DNA of 64,000 nucleotides. Source: Afipia massiliensis (lineage in GTDB: Bacteria > Pseudomonadota > Alphaproteobacteria > Rhizobiales > Xanthobacteraceae). Location: NCBI RefSeq assembly GCF_014203115.1, contig NZ_JACHIJ010000001.1:62001-126000 (forward strand), given 5' to 3'. Under the pieces are notes generated by a model. That model was given only the letters and a program-made list of their open reading frames with translations. It was not told where the DNA came from and made no database searches. A program made the position numbers and the translations under genes. This document shows positions 27,787 through 38,627 of this stretch, one piece after another; the stretch's first letter is position 1, and each line of letters starts with the position of its first letter.

Positions 27787-28251
27787 TCAGGCGGCGTCAG
27801 CCGCCATATGTGCCTTGACGATCTTGTCGGGATTCTGCACGGGTTCGCCGCGCTTGATCTTGTCGACGTTCTCCATGCCGGACGTCACCTTGCCCCATAC
27901 GGTGTACTGGCCGTTAAGGAAGGCGGCATCGTCGAAGCAGATGAAGAACTGGCTGTCACCCGAATCCGGGTTCGCCGCACGCGCCATCGACGTGGTGCCG
28001 CGCACATGCGGCTCTTTGTTGAATTCGGCCTTCAGCTTCTTGCCCGAACCGCCGGTTCCGGTGCCCTGCGGGCAGCCGGTCTGCGCCATGAAGCCCTCGA
28101 TGACGCGATGGAAAACGATGCCATCGTAAAATCCTTCGCGCACCAGTTCCTTGATGCGTGCGACGTGACCCGGCGCCAGATCCGGACGCATCTCGATCGT
28201 CACCGCACCCTGAGTGGTTTCCAGGATCAATGTGTTTTCGTTGTCTGCCAT
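27787..28251 (-). CDS. ppiB: Peptidyl-prolyl cis-trans isomerase, cyclophilin type (cytoplasmic)
   Basis: 154 residues with no signal peptide. The cyclophilin core is complete: [20 protein letters not shown] carries the catalytic arginine and phenylalanine, followed by [20 protein letters not shown] and [10 protein letters not shown]. It speeds proline isomerisation during protein folding in the cytoplasm. It is paired with an exported paralogue 65 bp upstream, and the C-terminal segments of the two ([11 protein letters not shown](N/D)PDK) are nearly identical, so they probably arose by duplication. Confidence 0.95.
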   Translation of the reverse strand: MADNENTLILETTQGAVTIEMRPDLAPGHVARIKELVREGFYDGIVFHRVIEGFMAQTGCPQGTGTGGSGKKLKAEFNKEPHVRGTTSMARAANPDSGDSQFFICFDDAAFLNGQYTVWGKVTSGMENVDKIKRGEPVQNPDKIVKAHMAADAA

Positions 28252-28316
28252 GATGTTTCCTTTGCAGATTGGGAAACCCGCGATGGCCGATATGGCCGCG
28301 GATCGCCTGAGATGGA

Positions 28317-28859
28317 TTACTTGATGTCGGAAGCGACCTGCACCTTCACCATCTTGTCTGGATCCTGAACCGGCTCACCGCGCTTGATCTTGTCCACGAC
28401 ATCCATGCCCGACACGACCTCACCGACGACCGTGTACTTGTTGTTCAGGAAACTGCCGTCCGCGAACATGATGAAAAACTGCGAGTTGGCCGAGTTCGGT
28501 TCGCTCGAGCGTGCCATCCCAACAATACCGCGCTTGAACGGCACGCTGGAGAATTCGGCCGGAAGGTTCGGATACTTCGACCCGCCGGTGCCGTTGAAAC
28601 GCTGACCGTCGCCGGTCTGGGCCATGAAGCCTTCGATCACGCGGTGGAATGGCACATTGTTGTAGTACCCGTCGCGCGCGAGCAGCTTGATGCGCTCGGC
28701 ATGCTTGGGCGCGAGATCGGTGCGGAGCTTGAAGATGACGCGGCCCTTGGTGGTGTCGATAACGATCGCATTGTCCTTGTCGAGGCCGGCGGGAAGCGCC
28801 TGTGACAGGGCGGGCGTTGCGAAAGCGAAAGCCGCGAGAACGGCGAGTATGCGGATCAT
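28317..28859 (-). CDS. ppiA: Peptidyl-prolyl cis-trans isomerase, cyclophilin type (periplasmic)
   Basis: 180 residues. An N-terminal signal peptide (MIRILAVLAAFAFATPALS, cleavage near residue 19) directs it to the periplasm. The cyclophilin core has [20 protein letters not shown] and MARSSEPNSANSQFFIMFAD, followed by NNKYTVVGEVVSGMDVVDKI. It probably assists folding of exported proteins. It lies between coaD (28 bp upstream) and the cytoplasmic cyclophilin on the same strand. Confidence 0.95.
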   Translation of the reverse strand: MIRILAVLAAFAFATPALSQALPAGLDKDNAIVIDTTKGRVIFKLRTDLAPKHAERIKLLARDGYYNNVPFHRVIEGFMAQTGDGQRFNGTGGSKYPNLPAEFSSVPFKRGIVGMARSSEPNSANSQFFIMFADGSFLNNKYTVVGEVVSGMDVVDKIKRGEPVQDPDKMVKVQVASDIK

Positions 28860-28887
28860 GACAACTCCGGGGTGATAGGAGGGCTGG

Positions 28888-29385
28888 TTAGCCAGCGAGT
28901 CTCTTCTTCAGGCGCGAGGCGACGGCTTTCGGCACGAAGTGCGAAACGTCGCCGCCCATCCCCGCGATCTGACGCACCAGTGTGGCGGTGATCGGGCGGA
29001 CGGTGGCGGAGGCAGGAATGAAAATCGTGTGGACCTCTGGCACCAGCGTCTGGTTCATGCCGGCGATCTGCATTTCGTAGTCGAGATCGGTGCCGTCGCG
29101 CAGACCGCGGATCAGGATTGTGGCCCCTGCCCGCTGCGCTGCGGTAACGGTCAGATCCTTGAAGGTCACACAATCGATCTCGCAACCGGCATGGGCGGCG
29201 ATGGGTGCGAACACCTCCCGAACCATGTCCAGCCGCTCTTCGGTGGAAAACAGAGGGGCCTTGCCGGGATGGATGCCGATCGCAACGATCAGCCGGTCGA
29301 CCAGGCTGCAAGCCTGCCGCACCACATCCAAATGGCCATTGGTAACAGGGTCGAACGACCCGGGGTAAAGCGCAATACGGGACAT
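28888..29385 (-). CDS. coaD: Phosphopantetheine adenylyltransferase
   Basis: 165 residues, typical length. It catalyses the penultimate step of coenzyme A synthesis (phosphopantetheine plus ATP to dephospho-CoA). The nucleotidyltransferase motif [12 protein letters not shown] is close to the N-terminus, and the active-site segment [19 protein letters not shown] is characteristic. The usual ISSTxVR site reads [17 protein letters not shown]. It is the first gene of the coaD-ppiA-ppiB-queA-tgt run. Confidence 0.96.
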   Translation of the reverse strand: MSRIALYPGSFDPVTNGHLDVVRQACSLVDRLIVAIGIHPGKAPLFSTEERLDMVREVFAPIAAHAGCEIDCVTFKDLTVTAAQRAGATILIRGLRDGTDLDYEMQIAGMNQTLVPEVHTIFIPASATVRPITATLVRQIAGMGGDVSHFVPKAVASRLKKRLAG

Positions 29386-29548
29386 GCCCCCTCCTACCCC
29401 GGCCCGGCGACCGCTGCAAGCAGGCCGGTTCCGCCGGCGGCTGCCATTTTCCGGGGCATTTATTTTTAAGATCCCGTGAACTTTTACCCGACGCCGCGCG
29501 TCATCCCTTCAAGCAGACCGTAAAGGCCGGCATGACAGGGGACGGACC

Positions 29549-29803
29549 ATGATCAAGGCACTCTCAGCAGTGACGATTGCGGCTTTCGTTGCAGCCGCCA
29601 TGACGATTCTTCCAAGCTTTGCGCCTCGCGTGGAGGCAAGCGTGCCGCAAGCGCTTGCAAAGGCTGACCGGCTGCCGATCCGAACGGCCAGTGCATCCTG
29701 CGCGGTACAGCATTGGCCGACTATGGACGCGTCCTGTCTGCGCCGCAGCAACTGGAAAGCCGGCGTCCAACCGGTTCGGGTCGTGACGACGGACCGCAAC
29801 TAG
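29549..29803 (+). CDS. Small exported protein, 84 aa
   Basis: ATG 29549 follows a GGGGACGG ribosome-binding site. The N-terminus MIKALSAVTIAAFVAAAMT is a good signal peptide (cleavage near VEAS, residue 30). The mature part is about 54 residues, with two cysteines (SASCAVQHWP and DASCLRRSNW) that may form a disulfide. No family is recognised. It is the only plus-strand gene between gyrA and coaD. Confidence 0.7.
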   Translation: MIKALSAVTIAAFVAAAMTILPSFAPRVEASVPQALAKADRLPIRTASASCAVQHWPTMDASCLRRSNWKAGVQPVRVVTTDRN

Positions 29804-29812
29804 CCCAACCCT

Positions 29813-32530
29813 TTAGCCGCCGTTGCCGTTTTCCGCCTCATCCGTGATATGTTCCACCGAGACGACATGTTCGTCCTCGGCCGTGTCAAACACGATCACG
29901 CCTTGGGTTGAGCGTCCGGCGACGCGAATGTCCTCGACCGGGCACCGGATCAACTGGCCGTTATCGGTAACCAGCATGATCTGGTCGCTGTCCTCAACCG
30001 GGAACGACGCCACCAGCTTGCCGTTGCGATTGTTGACGGACATCGCGACGATGCCCTTACCGCCGCGGCCTGTGGTGCGATACTCGAACGACGAACTGCG
30101 CTTGCCATAGCCATTCTCGCTGATGGTCAGCACGAACTGTTCAGCAGCCGACATCTGCGCGTAACGATCCTGACTGAGTTGAACGGATGCTGACGATTCT
30201 TCCGTATCGGCCTCAATCGTGTCCTCCGACGCAGCCTCGCCCGCAACCGCGCGGCGCATTTTCAAATAAGCGACACGCTCATCAGATGCCGCTTCGAGAT
30301 GACGCAAGATCGTCAGCGAGATCAGCTTGTCGCCTTCGCCAAGCGAGATGCCGCGCACGCCCATCGAGGTGCGCCCCTGGAAGACGCGCACGTCGGTGAC
30401 CGGGAAGCGGATGCACTGTCCGCCTGCGGCGGTCAGCAGCACGTCGTCATTCTCTGTCGCGATCTGCACGTCGACAATGGCTTCACCCTCGTCCAGCTTC
30501 ATGGCGATGATGCCGGAGCGGCGGACGTCGACGAAATCGGAGAGCTTGTTACGCCGAACGTTGCCGCCGGTGGTGGCGAACATCACGTCAAGATTAGCCC
30601 ACGACGACTCATCCTCGGGCAACGGCATGATGGTGGTGATGCGCTCTCCCTGCTCCAGCGGCAGGATGTTGATAAGCGCCTTGCCGCGTGAATTCGGAGC
30701 AGCCATCGGCAAGCGCCAGACCTTCTCCTTGTAGACCTGACCACGGGACGAAAAGAACAGCACCGGTGTATGTGTCGAGGCGACGAACAGGCGGCTGACG
30801 AAATCCTCATCGCGCGTCTGCATGCCCGAGCGGCCCTTGCCGCCACGCTTCTGCGCGCGATAGGTCGAGAGCGGAACGCGCTTGACATAGCCCGCATGCG
30901 AGACGGTGACGACCATGTCCTCGCGCTGGATCAGGTCCTCATCTTCGACCTCGCCCTCCTGATCGATGATGACGGTGCGGCGCGGCGTCGCGAACTCCGC
31001 CTTCACGGCACCAAGTTCGTCCTTGATGATCGCCTGAATCCGGGCACGGGAGCGCAGGATATCAAGATAGTCGGCGATTTCGAGCGCGAGCTTGTCGAGT
31101 TCGTCGGAAATTTCCTCGCGGCCGAGGGCCGTCAGGCGCTGGAGACGCAGGTCGAGAATAGCTTTTGCCTGCTCAAGCGACAGGCGTGCGGTACCGTCTT
31201 CGGCGACACGATGGCGCGGATCGTCGATCAGCGTGATCATCGTCGCGACGTCCTTGGCCGGCCAGTCGCGCGCCATCAAGGTTTCGCGCGCGGTGTTCGG
31301 ATCGGGCGACGTCCGGATGACGCGAATGACTTCGTCGATATTTGCGACGGCGATGGCCAGGCCAACCAGGATATGAGCGCGGTCGCGTGCCTTGTTCAGC
31401 AGGAATTTGGTGCGCCGTGAGACCACGCTCTCGCGGAACGCGATGAACACAGTCAGCAGGTCCTTCAGGTTCATCACCTGCGGACGTCCGCCATCGAGGG
31501 CGACCATGTTGGCGCCGAAATTGGTTTGCAGCGGTGTAAATTTATAGAGCTGGTTCAGCACCACCTCCGGCACCACATCGCGCTTCAGTTCGACAACCAC
31601 GCGGTAACCGTCGCGGTCGGATTCGTCGCGCAGATCCGAAATGCCCTCGATCTTCTTTTCACGGACCAGTTCGGCGATGCGCTCGACCATGCTCGCCTTG
31701 TTCACCTGATACGGGATTTCCGAGACAATAATCGCCTCGCGATCCTTGCGAATCGTCTCGATGTTCACCTTGCCGCGCATCACGATGGAGCCACGGCCAA
31801 GGTGGTAGGCCGCACGGATACCCTGACGGCCAAGAATAATGCCGCCGGTCGGGAAATCCGGTCCGGGAACGATATTGATAAGGTCGTCAATACCAAGCGC
31901 TGGGTCATTGATCAGCGCGATACAGGCATCGATCACTTCGCCGAGATTGTGCGGCGGGATGTTCGTCGCCATACCGACCGCGATGCCGCCGGCGCCATTG
32001 ACCAGCAGATTCGGAAACTTCGCGGGCAGAACTTTCGGCTCGCGCTCCGAACTGTCGTAGTTCGGCTGATAGTCGACAGTGTCCTTGTCGATGTCGTCGA
32101 GCAGCGAATGCGCGACTTTCTCAAGGCGCGACTCGGTGTAACGCATCGCGGCGGCCATATCGCCATCGACCGAGCCGAAATTGCCCTGCCCGTCGATCAG
32201 CGGCACGCGCATGGAAAAGTCTTGCGCCATGCGCACCATCGCGTCGTAGACCGACTGATCGCCGTGCGGATGGTATTTACCTATCACGTCGCCGACGGTC
32301 CGCGCCGACTTGCGATACGGCTTGTTCCACTCGAAGCCATTCTCATACATCGCATAGAGAATGCGGCGATGTACGGGCTTGAGACCATCGCGCGCGTCCG
32401 GCAGCGCACGCGCCACGATCACGCTCATCGCGTAATCGAGGTAGGAGCGCTTCATCTCATCCGTGATCGAGACGGGACGGATATCAGCCGCCTCGGGAGG
32501 GCCGGACGGCGGATCTTGGGGGTCAGTCAA
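29813..32530 (-). CDS. gyrA: DNA gyrase subunit A
   Basis: 905 residues. The breakage-reunion domain carries the catalytic tyrosine in [12 protein letters not shown] (Y131, Escherichia coli Y122). The C-terminal half has the beta-pinwheel repeats and a GyrA box region ([14 protein letters not shown]). The quinolone region reads [19 protein letters not shown]: the position of E. coli Ser83 is Gln92, while Asp87 is kept as Asp96. There is an acidic insertion near 755-775 ([11 protein letters not shown]). Gyrase introduces negative supercoils together with GyrB, which is not in this window. Confidence 0.98.
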   Translation of the reverse strand: MTDPQDPPSGPPEAADIRPVSITDEMKRSYLDYAMSVIVARALPDARDGLKPVHRRILYAMYENGFEWNKPYRKSARTVGDVIGKYHPHGDQSVYDAMVRMAQDFSMRVPLIDGQGNFGSVDGDMAAAMRYTESRLEKVAHSLLDDIDKDTVDYQPNYDSSEREPKVLPAKFPNLLVNGAGGIAVGMATNIPPHNLGEVIDACIALINDPALGIDDLINIVPGPDFPTGGIILGRQGIRAAYHLGRGSIVMRGKVNIETIRKDREAIIVSEIPYQVNKASMVERIAELVREKKIEGISDLRDESDRDGYRVVVELKRDVVPEVVLNQLYKFTPLQTNFGANMVALDGGRPQVMNLKDLLTVFIAFRESVVSRRTKFLLNKARDRAHILVGLAIAVANIDEVIRVIRTSPDPNTARETLMARDWPAKDVATMITLIDDPRHRVAEDGTARLSLEQAKAILDLRLQRLTALGREEISDELDKLALEIADYLDILRSRARIQAIIKDELGAVKAEFATPRRTVIIDQEGEVEDEDLIQREDMVVTVSHAGYVKRVPLSTYRAQKRGGKGRSGMQTRDEDFVSRLFVASTHTPVLFFSSRGQVYKEKVWRLPMAAPNSRGKALINILPLEQGERITTIMPLPEDESSWANLDVMFATTGGNVRRNKLSDFVDVRRSGIIAMKLDEGEAIVDVQIATENDDVLLTAAGGQCIRFPVTDVRVFQGRTSMGVRGISLGEGDKLISLTILRHLEAASDERVAYLKMRRAVAGEAASEDTIEADTEESSASVQLSQDRYAQMSAAEQFVLTISENGYGKRSSSFEYRTTGRGGKGIVAMSVNNRNGKLVASFPVEDSDQIMLVTDNGQLIRCPVEDIRVAGRSTQGVIVFDTAEDEHVVSVEHITDEAENGNGG

Positions 32531-32711
32531 CGTGCGAATCCTGGGTGCGAAATACTCTTGTTATATAGGCGAAGTCGGCGGCCAACGCCAACCGCATTTA
32601 CCGCCAAAACGAGCGTAGAAATCTTTGTAATTACAATATCTTATTGCCAGTCAAAAACCCGTTCCATCTCACGCTTTTTGATGCGGGGAAAACGCTGTTT
32701 TGGAGCGGCGT

Positions 32712-33115
32712 TCAGGGCCCGAATGCGACCGCATGCATGATGCGGCCCGGGACAAATGTGAACAGCCCAGCGATGACCAGCCCGCCCGTAAACAGCGAGA
32801 TCATTGTGATCCGGTGGCCGTTCACCCGATGCCTGTGCGCAAACCAGATGCCGAGCGGAAGCATGATCAGGCTGAAGATCGACAGCAGATGGATCGGACT
32901 CCAGGGTCCACCCAGTCTGATCTGATTTTGATGGATCCAGAACGAACTAAGCGCGACTGTCACCATCAGCACAACCCAGATCCAGCCGAGAGTGCGATGA
33001 GGCAACGTGCCCTTCGGAGAAGCGAACTGGACGATGCCCAGTATCACGCGCTCATGGCGGCAAAGGCGTGCAACTGAATGACCAAAGGCGCATTGAGCAG
33101 CGGCGCTAGGCTCAT
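32712..33115 (-). pseudogene. DUF2306 family membrane protein, frameshifted
   Basis: Two frames together make one DUF2306 protein. The first starts at ATG 33115 (MSLAPLLNAPLVIQLHAFAA) and stops at TGA 33044-33046. The second continues the family pattern from VILGIVQFASPKGTLPHRTL to the end at 32712, with three membrane helices (LGWIWVVLMVTVALSSFWI, LLSIFSLIMLPLGIWFA, MISLFTGGLVIAGLFTFV). The break is at AGCGC-GTGATA near 33049, where one missing base would restore the frame. Either the gene is broken or the sequence has an error. The function of DUF2306 is unknown. Confidence 0.8.
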
Positions 33116-33253
33116 CGATCGTTTCCGGCAATGAAGCTGGCTTGAAAATCAGATTCCGACGGAGATGCAGTACACAACGTTTAAGCTGCGATACGCAGAA
33201 CCAGTGCTTCACTGGCTCTGCGCTCATTCACATGATGATCTCTTTAAAATGGC

Positions 33254-33742
33254 TTAGAAAGGAATGTCGTCGTTCATGTCGTCGTTGCGGCCACCGCCGG
33301 CAGCTACGCGGCGCGGAGGCGCCGAGCGCGACGGGCCTGACGATCCGAAATCACCGCCACCTTCATCAGCCCCGAACGAACCGCCACTGCTCTTGCCGTC
33401 GAGCATGGTCAACGTCGAATTGAAGTTCTGAAGAACGACTTCGGTCGAATAGCGGTCCTTGCCGTCCTTGTCCTGCCATTTGCGGGTTTGCAACTGGCCC
33501 TCAAGGTAAACCTTGGACCCCTTCTTCAGATACTGCTCGGCGATCTTGCAGAGGCCTTCGCTGAAGATCACGACGCGATGCCACTCCGTCTTTTCTTTGC
33601 GTTCGCCGGAATTCTTGTCGCGCCAGGTCTCCGACGTTGCAACGCTGAGGTTGGCGATCGGGCGACCGTCCTGCGTCCGTTTGATTTCAGGGTCGGCACC
33701 GAGATTTCCAACCAGAATGACTTTATTGACGCTTCCCGCCAT
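33254..33742 (-). CDS. ssb: Single-stranded DNA-binding protein
   Basis: 162 residues from ATG 33742 ([19 protein letters not shown]); the extension to 33769 is unneeded. The OB-fold core includes [20 protein letters not shown] and [19 protein letters not shown] Gly/Ser-rich linker leads to the acidic tip DDMNDDIPF that binds partner proteins. It protects single-stranded DNA in replication and repair. It is divergent from the outer-membrane protein gene over a 491-bp gap. Confidence 0.97.
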   Translation of the reverse strand: MAGSVNKVILVGNLGADPEIKRTQDGRPIANLSVATSETWRDKNSGERKEKTEWHRVVIFSEGLCKIAEQYLKKGSKVYLEGQLQTRKWQDKDGKDRYSTEVVLQNFNSTLTMLDGKSSGGSFGADEGGGDFGSSGPSRSAPPRRVAAGGGRNDDMNDDIPF

Positions 33743-34233
33743 TGCCGCTCTCCACTTTCGCGCACGCATACGGTGCGCCCGAATCTGTCAGGATTTATGT
33801 TCGCGGGGTCGCCATCCCAAACTAGGGAAACGCCCGCTCCGAAAATGACCCTATACGCTCCGGCCCGCGCGATGCGCCCGTCCCACCGGTTATCCACACG
33901 CAAGCCGCCAGTCAGTCCAACCATAATATGTACTGTTTTTGTTCTCACGCAAGTGGAGCGTGAAAGGGAACCCTTTGACAGACAAAAACAATGTTCGGCC
34001 GGGTTCCGAAAATGTGACGAAAACGTGATCAAAACGTGGAGTCGAGGAACCAAATATCTCAAACAATTCCTTGCCTTAGGAAGCCTCACTTCTCGTCCGA
34101 CTGTTGCATTTGGGAGACGGCTTTTTCGGAGGAAGCCGGTATATTCCGACTCACGAAATCGAAATCCCATTGCGTTCGCGCCTTGGAAAACTGCTTCGAA
34201 AAATCGAGGCGGACTTAAAACTGGAGAACTAAG
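33743..34233. other. 491-bp divergent intergenic region between ssb and the outer-membrane protein gene
   Basis: No gene is supported here; open frames crossing it on the minus strand are shadows of the barrel gene. It must hold promoters for both directions. An inverted repeat TCACGC-aagtgga-GCGTGA lies at 33945-33963 and could be an operator. No GTTC-N7-GTTC SOS box was found upstream of ssb. Confidence 0.6.
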
Positions 34234-34947
34234 ATGAAGAAGTTTTTGCTCGGCACCGTGGCGCTGGTTGCCCTCGGTACTGCTTCGGCGGTCGCCGCTG
34301 ATCTGCCGGCCCGTACCTACACCAAGGCACCGGTTTATGCCGCGCCGATCTACAACTGGACCGGCATCTACGTCGGTGCGCACATCGGCGCTGCTTTCGG
34401 TGGCGATGACGGCTTCACCACCACCAACGCGCTCTTGAGGGGCACCGACCGTGACGCAGCGTTCCTCGGCGGTGGCCAGCTCGGCGCTGACTACCAGTTC
34501 GCTCCGAACTGGCTGGTTGGTATCGAAGGCCAGATCAGCGCTCTGTCGAACAGCGACCGTACGTTCACCGATGGCACCCTTGTCCTTCGTGACCGTTCCG
34601 ACTGGCTGGCTTCGGTCACCGGCCGCCTCGGCTACACCTGGGGTCCGGGCCTGATCTACGCTAAGGGCGGTGTCGCGTTCCGTGACGACAACGGCCTTGC
34701 TGCGAACTTCCCTGGCGTGACCAACCGTGAGTCGACCGGTTACACCGTCGGCGGCGGTCTGGAATACATGTTCGCCCCAGCCTGGTCGGCGAAGGTTGAG
34801 TACCAGTACTACAACTTCGACACCACCACCGCTGTGTTTGCTGATCCGGCTCTGACCGGCGTCAGCTACAAGGACGACCTCCACACTGTGAAGGTTGGCG
34901 TCAACTATCGCTTCAACTGGGGTGGCCCGGTTGTCGCGAAGTACTGA
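34234..34947 (+). CDS. Outer-membrane beta-barrel protein (Omp25/Omp31-like)
   Basis: 237 residues from ATG 34234, with GGAGA 8 nt upstream. A signal peptide (MKKFLLGTVALVALGTASAVAA) precedes a mature start ADLPARTYTKAPVYAAPIYN. The WTGIYVGAHIGAAFGG segment, alternating aromatic strands and a terminal strand VGVNYRFNWGGPVVAKY are typical of eight-stranded barrels in this order of bacteria. Codon use is strongly biased, as expected for an abundant surface protein. A strong intrinsic terminator follows. Confidence 0.92.
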   Translation: MKKFLLGTVALVALGTASAVAADLPARTYTKAPVYAAPIYNWTGIYVGAHIGAAFGGDDGFTTTNALLRGTDRDAAFLGGGQLGADYQFAPNWLVGIEGQISALSNSDRTFTDGTLVLRDRSDWLASVTGRLGYTWGPGLIYAKGGVAFRDDNGLAANFPGVTNRESTGYTVGGGLEYMFAPAWSAKVEYQYYNFDTTTAVFADPALTGVSYKDDLHTVKVGVNYRFNWGGPVVAKY

Positions 34948-34994
34948 TCTTCGCAGACCTGACTAACTCTTCCTGAGCTTCTCAGGATTACGGA

Positions 34995-35021
34995 AAGGCC
35001 GGCTCTTGAGCCGGCCTTTTT
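34995..35021 (+). terminator. Intrinsic terminator after the outer-membrane protein gene
   Basis: AAAGGCCGGCTC-ttga-GCCGGCCTTTTTG is a GC-rich stem followed by a T-run, 48 bp after the stop codon. Confidence 0.9.
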
Positions 35022-35107
35022 GTTTGACGGTCACATCCCCATATCCTCGGCGTTCCCCAGACAGCTAACAGTTGATGGAGTGCGAACAGGGCTGGAAATC
35101 CGGTCAC

Positions 35108-35122
35108 GTTCTTACTATGTTC
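35108..35122. promoter_or_regulatory. LexA (SOS) box upstream of uvrA
   Basis: GTTC-TTACTAT-GTTC is an exact match to the alphaproteobacterial LexA operator GTTC-N7-GTTC. It lies 104 bp before the uvrA start, the expected place for SOS control of that gene. Confidence 0.88.
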
Positions 35123-35225
35123 TGCGGACAAGAATCTGATCGACAAATGAGAAACCGGCGAGCGGTCATCGCGTTTTCCGGGGACAGCGCTCTTGTTGCG
35201 CACAACGTGCCACCGGAAATCCCTC

Positions 35226-38210
35226 ATGGACGAAGTCATCAAGGCTAGCCGTAAACTAACCGCAGGATCCAGCATGCGGGCCATCACGATTCGCGGCGCG
35301 CGCGAACATAATCTCAAGAACGTCGACCTCGAGATTCCGCGCGACAAGCTCGTGGTTTTCACCGGGCTGTCCGGCTCGGGTAAATCCTCCCTCGCCTTCG
35401 ATACCATTTATGCAGAAGGCCAGCGCCGCTACGTCGAATCGCTGTCGGCATATGCCCGCCAGTTTCTGGAGATGATGCAGAAACCCGACGTCGATCAGAT
35501 CGACGGGCTGTCACCGGCAATTTCCATCGAGCAAAAGACCACCTCGAAAAATCCGCGCTCGACGGTCGGAACGGTCACCGAAATTTATGACTACATGCGC
35601 CTGTTGTGGGCGCGCGTCGGCATTCCCTACTCGCCGGCAACCGGCCTTCCAATCGAAAGCCAGATCGTTTCCCAGATGGTCGATCGGGTTCTGACTCTTC
35701 CCGAAGGCACACGCCTCTATTTGCTTGCGCCCGTCGTGCGCGGCCGCAAAGGCGAGTACAAAAAGGAACTTGCAGAATATCTCAAGAAGGGCTTCCAGCG
35801 CGTCAAAATCGACGGAAAATTCTATGAGCTGGCCGATGCACCAACGCTCGACAAGAAGTTTCCCCACGATATCGACGTGGTGGTGGATCGCATCGTCGTA
35901 CGCGCGGATATCGCACAGCGCCTCGCGGAATCGTTCGAGACCGCGTTGAAACTTGCCGAGGGACTGGCCGTCATCGAATTTGCCGATGCGCCCGCCGGTA
36001 GCGAACCCGCACCAGAGAAGAAGGCCGAAAAGAAGACCGCTAAGATCCACGACAAGAGCGGACCCGAGCGGATTCTGTTCTCGGAGAAATTCGCCTGCCC
36101 GGTGTCCGGTTTTACAATTCCCGAGGTCGAGCCGCGGCTATTCTCGTTCAATAACCCTTACGGCGCCTGCCCGAAGTGCGGCGGCCTCGGCGTCGAGCAG
36201 CATATCGACGCCGAACTCGTGATTCCCGACAAGGAAGCAACGCTGCGCAAGGGCGCGATTGCGCCTTGGGCGAAATCCTCGTCACCTTATTATGTGCAGA
36301 CGCTGCAGGCGCTGGGCAAATTCTACAAGTTCACCCTCGATACCAAATGGAAGGATCTCTCCAAGAAGACCAAGGACGCGATCCTGTTCGGTTCCGGCGA
36401 CGACGAGATCAAGTTCTCCTACGAGGACGGCGTGCGGTCTTACGACACCAAGAAGCCTTTCGAGGGCGTGGTCACCAATATCGAACGCCGCTTTCGCGAA
36501 ACCGAAAGCGAGTGGGCGCGCGAGGAGCTCGGAAAGTATTTCAGCGACGTTCCCTGCGAGTCCTGCCACGGTCATCGCCTGAAGCCGGAAGCCCTGTGCG
36601 TTAAGATCGGCGGCAAGCATATCGGCGAGATTTCCGAGCTGTCGGTGATGCGCGCTGGTGAATGGTTCGAGACCGTTCCGAAACAACTGAACAAGCAGCA
36701 AAACGAAATCGCGGCACGAATTCTGAAGGAAATCCGCGAGCGGCTCTCGTTCCTGCTCGACGTCGGTTTGAACTACCTGACCCTGGCGCGCGCATCCGGC
36801 ACACTTTCAGGCGGCGAAAGCCAGCGTATCCGCCTTGCATCACAGATCGGCTCCGGCCTGACCGGCGTGTTGTACGTGCTGGATGAGCCGTCGATCGGCC
36901 TGCACCAGCGCGATAACGCGCGGCTGCTCGAAACCCTGCGGCGGCTGCGCGATCTCGGCAATACCGTCATTGTCGTCGAACATGACGAGGACGCCATCGA
37001 GACCGCCGACTATGTGGTGGACGTCGGCCCTGGCGCCGGCGTGAAAGGCGGCAATATCGTTGCCCAGGGCACGCCGCAGCAGGTGAAGAACAACCCGAAC
37101 TCGATGACGGGGAAGTATCTGACCGGCGAAATGTTCGTGCCGATTCCCGAACGGCGGCCGCCCAATCATCGCCGCACCATCAAGGTCATCAACGCACGCG
37201 GCAACAACCTCAAGAACGTATCCGCCGAAATTCCGCTCGGACTGTTCACCTGCGTCACCGGCGTCTCGGGCGGCGGCAAGTCCACATTGCTGATCGACAC
37301 GCTGTACAAGGCGATCGCGCGCAAGCTCAACAATGCATCGGAAGGCCCTGCCCCGCATGATCGCATCGAGGGTCTGGAGCATATCGACAAGATCATCGAT
37401 ATCGACCAGTCACCGATCGGCCGCACGCCGCGATCAAACCCCGCGACTTACACTGGCGCGTTCACGCCGATCCGCGAATGGTTTGCGGGTTTGCCTGAAT
37501 CGAAAGCGCGCGGCTACGAGCCGGGGCGTTTTTCGTTCAACGTGAAGGGCGGGCGCTGCGAGGCCTGTCAGGGCGACGGTCTGATCAAGATCGAAATGCA
37601 CTTCCTGCCGGACGTCTACGTCACCTGCGATACCTGCAAGGGCAAGCGCTACAACCGCGAGACGCTGGACGTCCTGTTCAAGGGCAAGTCCATCGCCGAC
37701 GTGCTCGACATGACGGTCGATGAAGCCGCCGACTTCTTCAAGGCGGTGCCACGCGTCCGCGAGACCTTCAAGACCCTGCAGCGCGTCGGCCTCGGCTATA
37801 TCCACGTCGGACAGCAGGCGACGACGCTCTCCGGCGGCGAAGCCCAGCGCGTCAAGCTGGCCAAGGAGCTCAGCAAGCGCGCTACCGGTCGCACGCTCTA
37901 CATTCTGGATGAGCCGACCACAGGTTTGCACTTCCACGACGTCGCCAAGCTGCTCGAAGTGCTCCACGAACTGGTGGCTCAGGGCAACACAGTGGTCGTC
38001 ATCGAGCACAATCTCGAAGTCATCAAAACGGCCGACTGGGTGATCGATCTCGGCCCTGAAGGTGGCGACGGCGGCGGTGAAATCGTCGCGTGGGGTCCGC
38101 CGGAGGATATCGTCAAGGCGCCGCGGAGCTACACCGGCAAATTCCTTGCACCCGTCCTGAAGAAGGGCCGCGCCGGAAAAATCCGCGATGCCGAAGAGGC
38201 GGCGGAGTAA
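35226..38210 (+). CDS. uvrA: Excinuclease ABC subunit A
   Basis: 994 residues from ATG 35226 ([11 protein letters not shown]). A TTG at 35193 is less likely, and ATG 35274 (MRAITIRG) is a possible shorter start. UvrA is the damage-sensing ATPase of nucleotide excision repair. Two ABC domains are visible: Walker [15 protein letters not shown] and [14 protein letters not shown], signatures [13 protein letters not shown] and [13 protein letters not shown]. Zinc fingers lie at CPVSG...CPKCGG and CEACQGDG...CDTCKG. The perfect SOS box upstream indicates LexA control. Mfd, its transcription-coupled partner, is in the same window. Confidence 0.98.
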   Translation: MDEVIKASRKLTAGSSMRAITIRGAREHNLKNVDLEIPRDKLVVFTGLSGSGKSSLAFDTIYAEGQRRYVESLSAYARQFLEMMQKPDVDQIDGLSPAISIEQKTTSKNPRSTVGTVTEIYDYMRLLWARVGIPYSPATGLPIESQIVSQMVDRVLTLPEGTRLYLLAPVVRGRKGEYKKELAEYLKKGFQRVKIDGKFYELADAPTLDKKFPHDIDVVVDRIVVRADIAQRLAESFETALKLAEGLAVIEFADAPAGSEPAPEKKAEKKTAKIHDKSGPERILFSEKFACPVSGFTIPEVEPRLFSFNNPYGACPKCGGLGVEQHIDAELVIPDKEATLRKGAIAPWAKSSSPYYVQTLQALGKFYKFTLDTKWKDLSKKTKDAILFGSGDDEIKFSYEDGVRSYDTKKPFEGVVTNIERRFRETESEWAREELGKYFSDVPCESCHGHRLKPEALCVKIGGKHIGEISELSVMRAGEWFETVPKQLNKQQNEIAARILKEIRERLSFLLDVGLNYLTLARASGTLSGGESQRIRLASQIGSGLTGVLYVLDEPSIGLHQRDNARLLETLRRLRDLGNTVIVVEHDEDAIETADYVVDVGPGAGVKGGNIVAQGTPQQVKNNPNSMTGKYLTGEMFVPIPERRPPNHRRTIKVINARGNNLKNVSAEIPLGLFTCVTGVSGGGKSTLLIDTLYKAIARKLNNASEGPAPHDRIEGLEHIDKIIDIDQSPIGRTPRSNPATYTGAFTPIREWFAGLPESKARGYEPGRFSFNVKGGRCEACQGDGLIKIEMHFLPDVYVTCDTCKGKRYNRETLDVLFKGKSIADVLDMTVDEAADFFKAVPRVRETFKTLQRVGLGYIHVGQQATTLSGGEAQRVKLAKELSKRATGRTLYILDEPTTGLHFHDVAKLLEVLHELVAQGNTVVVIEHNLEVIKTADWVIDLGPEGGDGGGEIVAWGPPEDIVKAPRSYTGKFLAPVLKKGRAGKIRDAEEAAE

Positions 38211-38255
38211 GCTAAGGATATTAGCATGCGGAGGGGTATGGTGTGAGCGAGGTGA

Positions 38256-38384
38256 CTATCTCACTCCCGTTCCTTTGCACCGCTGGCACGTGAGTACCTT
38301 GTCGCCTTTCTTCACCAAGCCCTTGCCTTCGCAGTTCTTGCACTTCTGCTTCTTCTTGATGTTGGGGCCTTTTTCGTTCGCCAT
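38256..38384 (-). CDS. Tiny zinc-finger protein, DnaJ-type CxxCxGxG, 42 aa
   Basis: ATG 38384 has an AGGAAAC ribosome-binding site; longer frames exist but lack one. After a lysine-rich start (MANEKGPNIKKKQK) come CKNCEGKGLVKKGD and CQRCKGTGVR, two CxxCxGxG halves that together bind one zinc ion, as in the DnaJ cysteine-rich domain. The whole protein is one such finger. It is convergent with uvrA, with 45 bp between stops. Confidence 0.78.
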   Translation of the reverse strand: MANEKGPNIKKKQKCKNCEGKGLVKKGDKVLTCQRCKGTGVR

Positions 38385-38627
38385 TTCGTTTCCTGACCAA
38401 GGTATGTCGCAAGATGCACGACTGCGTCTCGCTCTCAAGTATCGCGCAATTCTGTGATCACGCGACTTAAATCATTGATACAGACTTATCGGGTCCGGAT
38501 GCTCGATCAGATGGCGTAACACGAAGCCACGCCTGTCCGCCGGCTCCAACTCAAGCCGGCGAGCAGACGAGTTGTCATCATCAACCTTGGCTTCAACATA
38601 TCCTTCGCTGGCATACGCCAAAAGCGA

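Noticed and set aside
33182-33226. Terminator after ssb
   Set aside because: The hairpin CCAGTG-ctt-CACTGG is clear, but no T-run follows on either strand, so I did not call it.
33568-34884. A 438-codon minus-strand frame over the ssb 5' end, the promoter gap and the outer-membrane gene
   Set aside because: It overlaps the clear signal peptide and barrel coding sequence and the shared promoter region; shadow.
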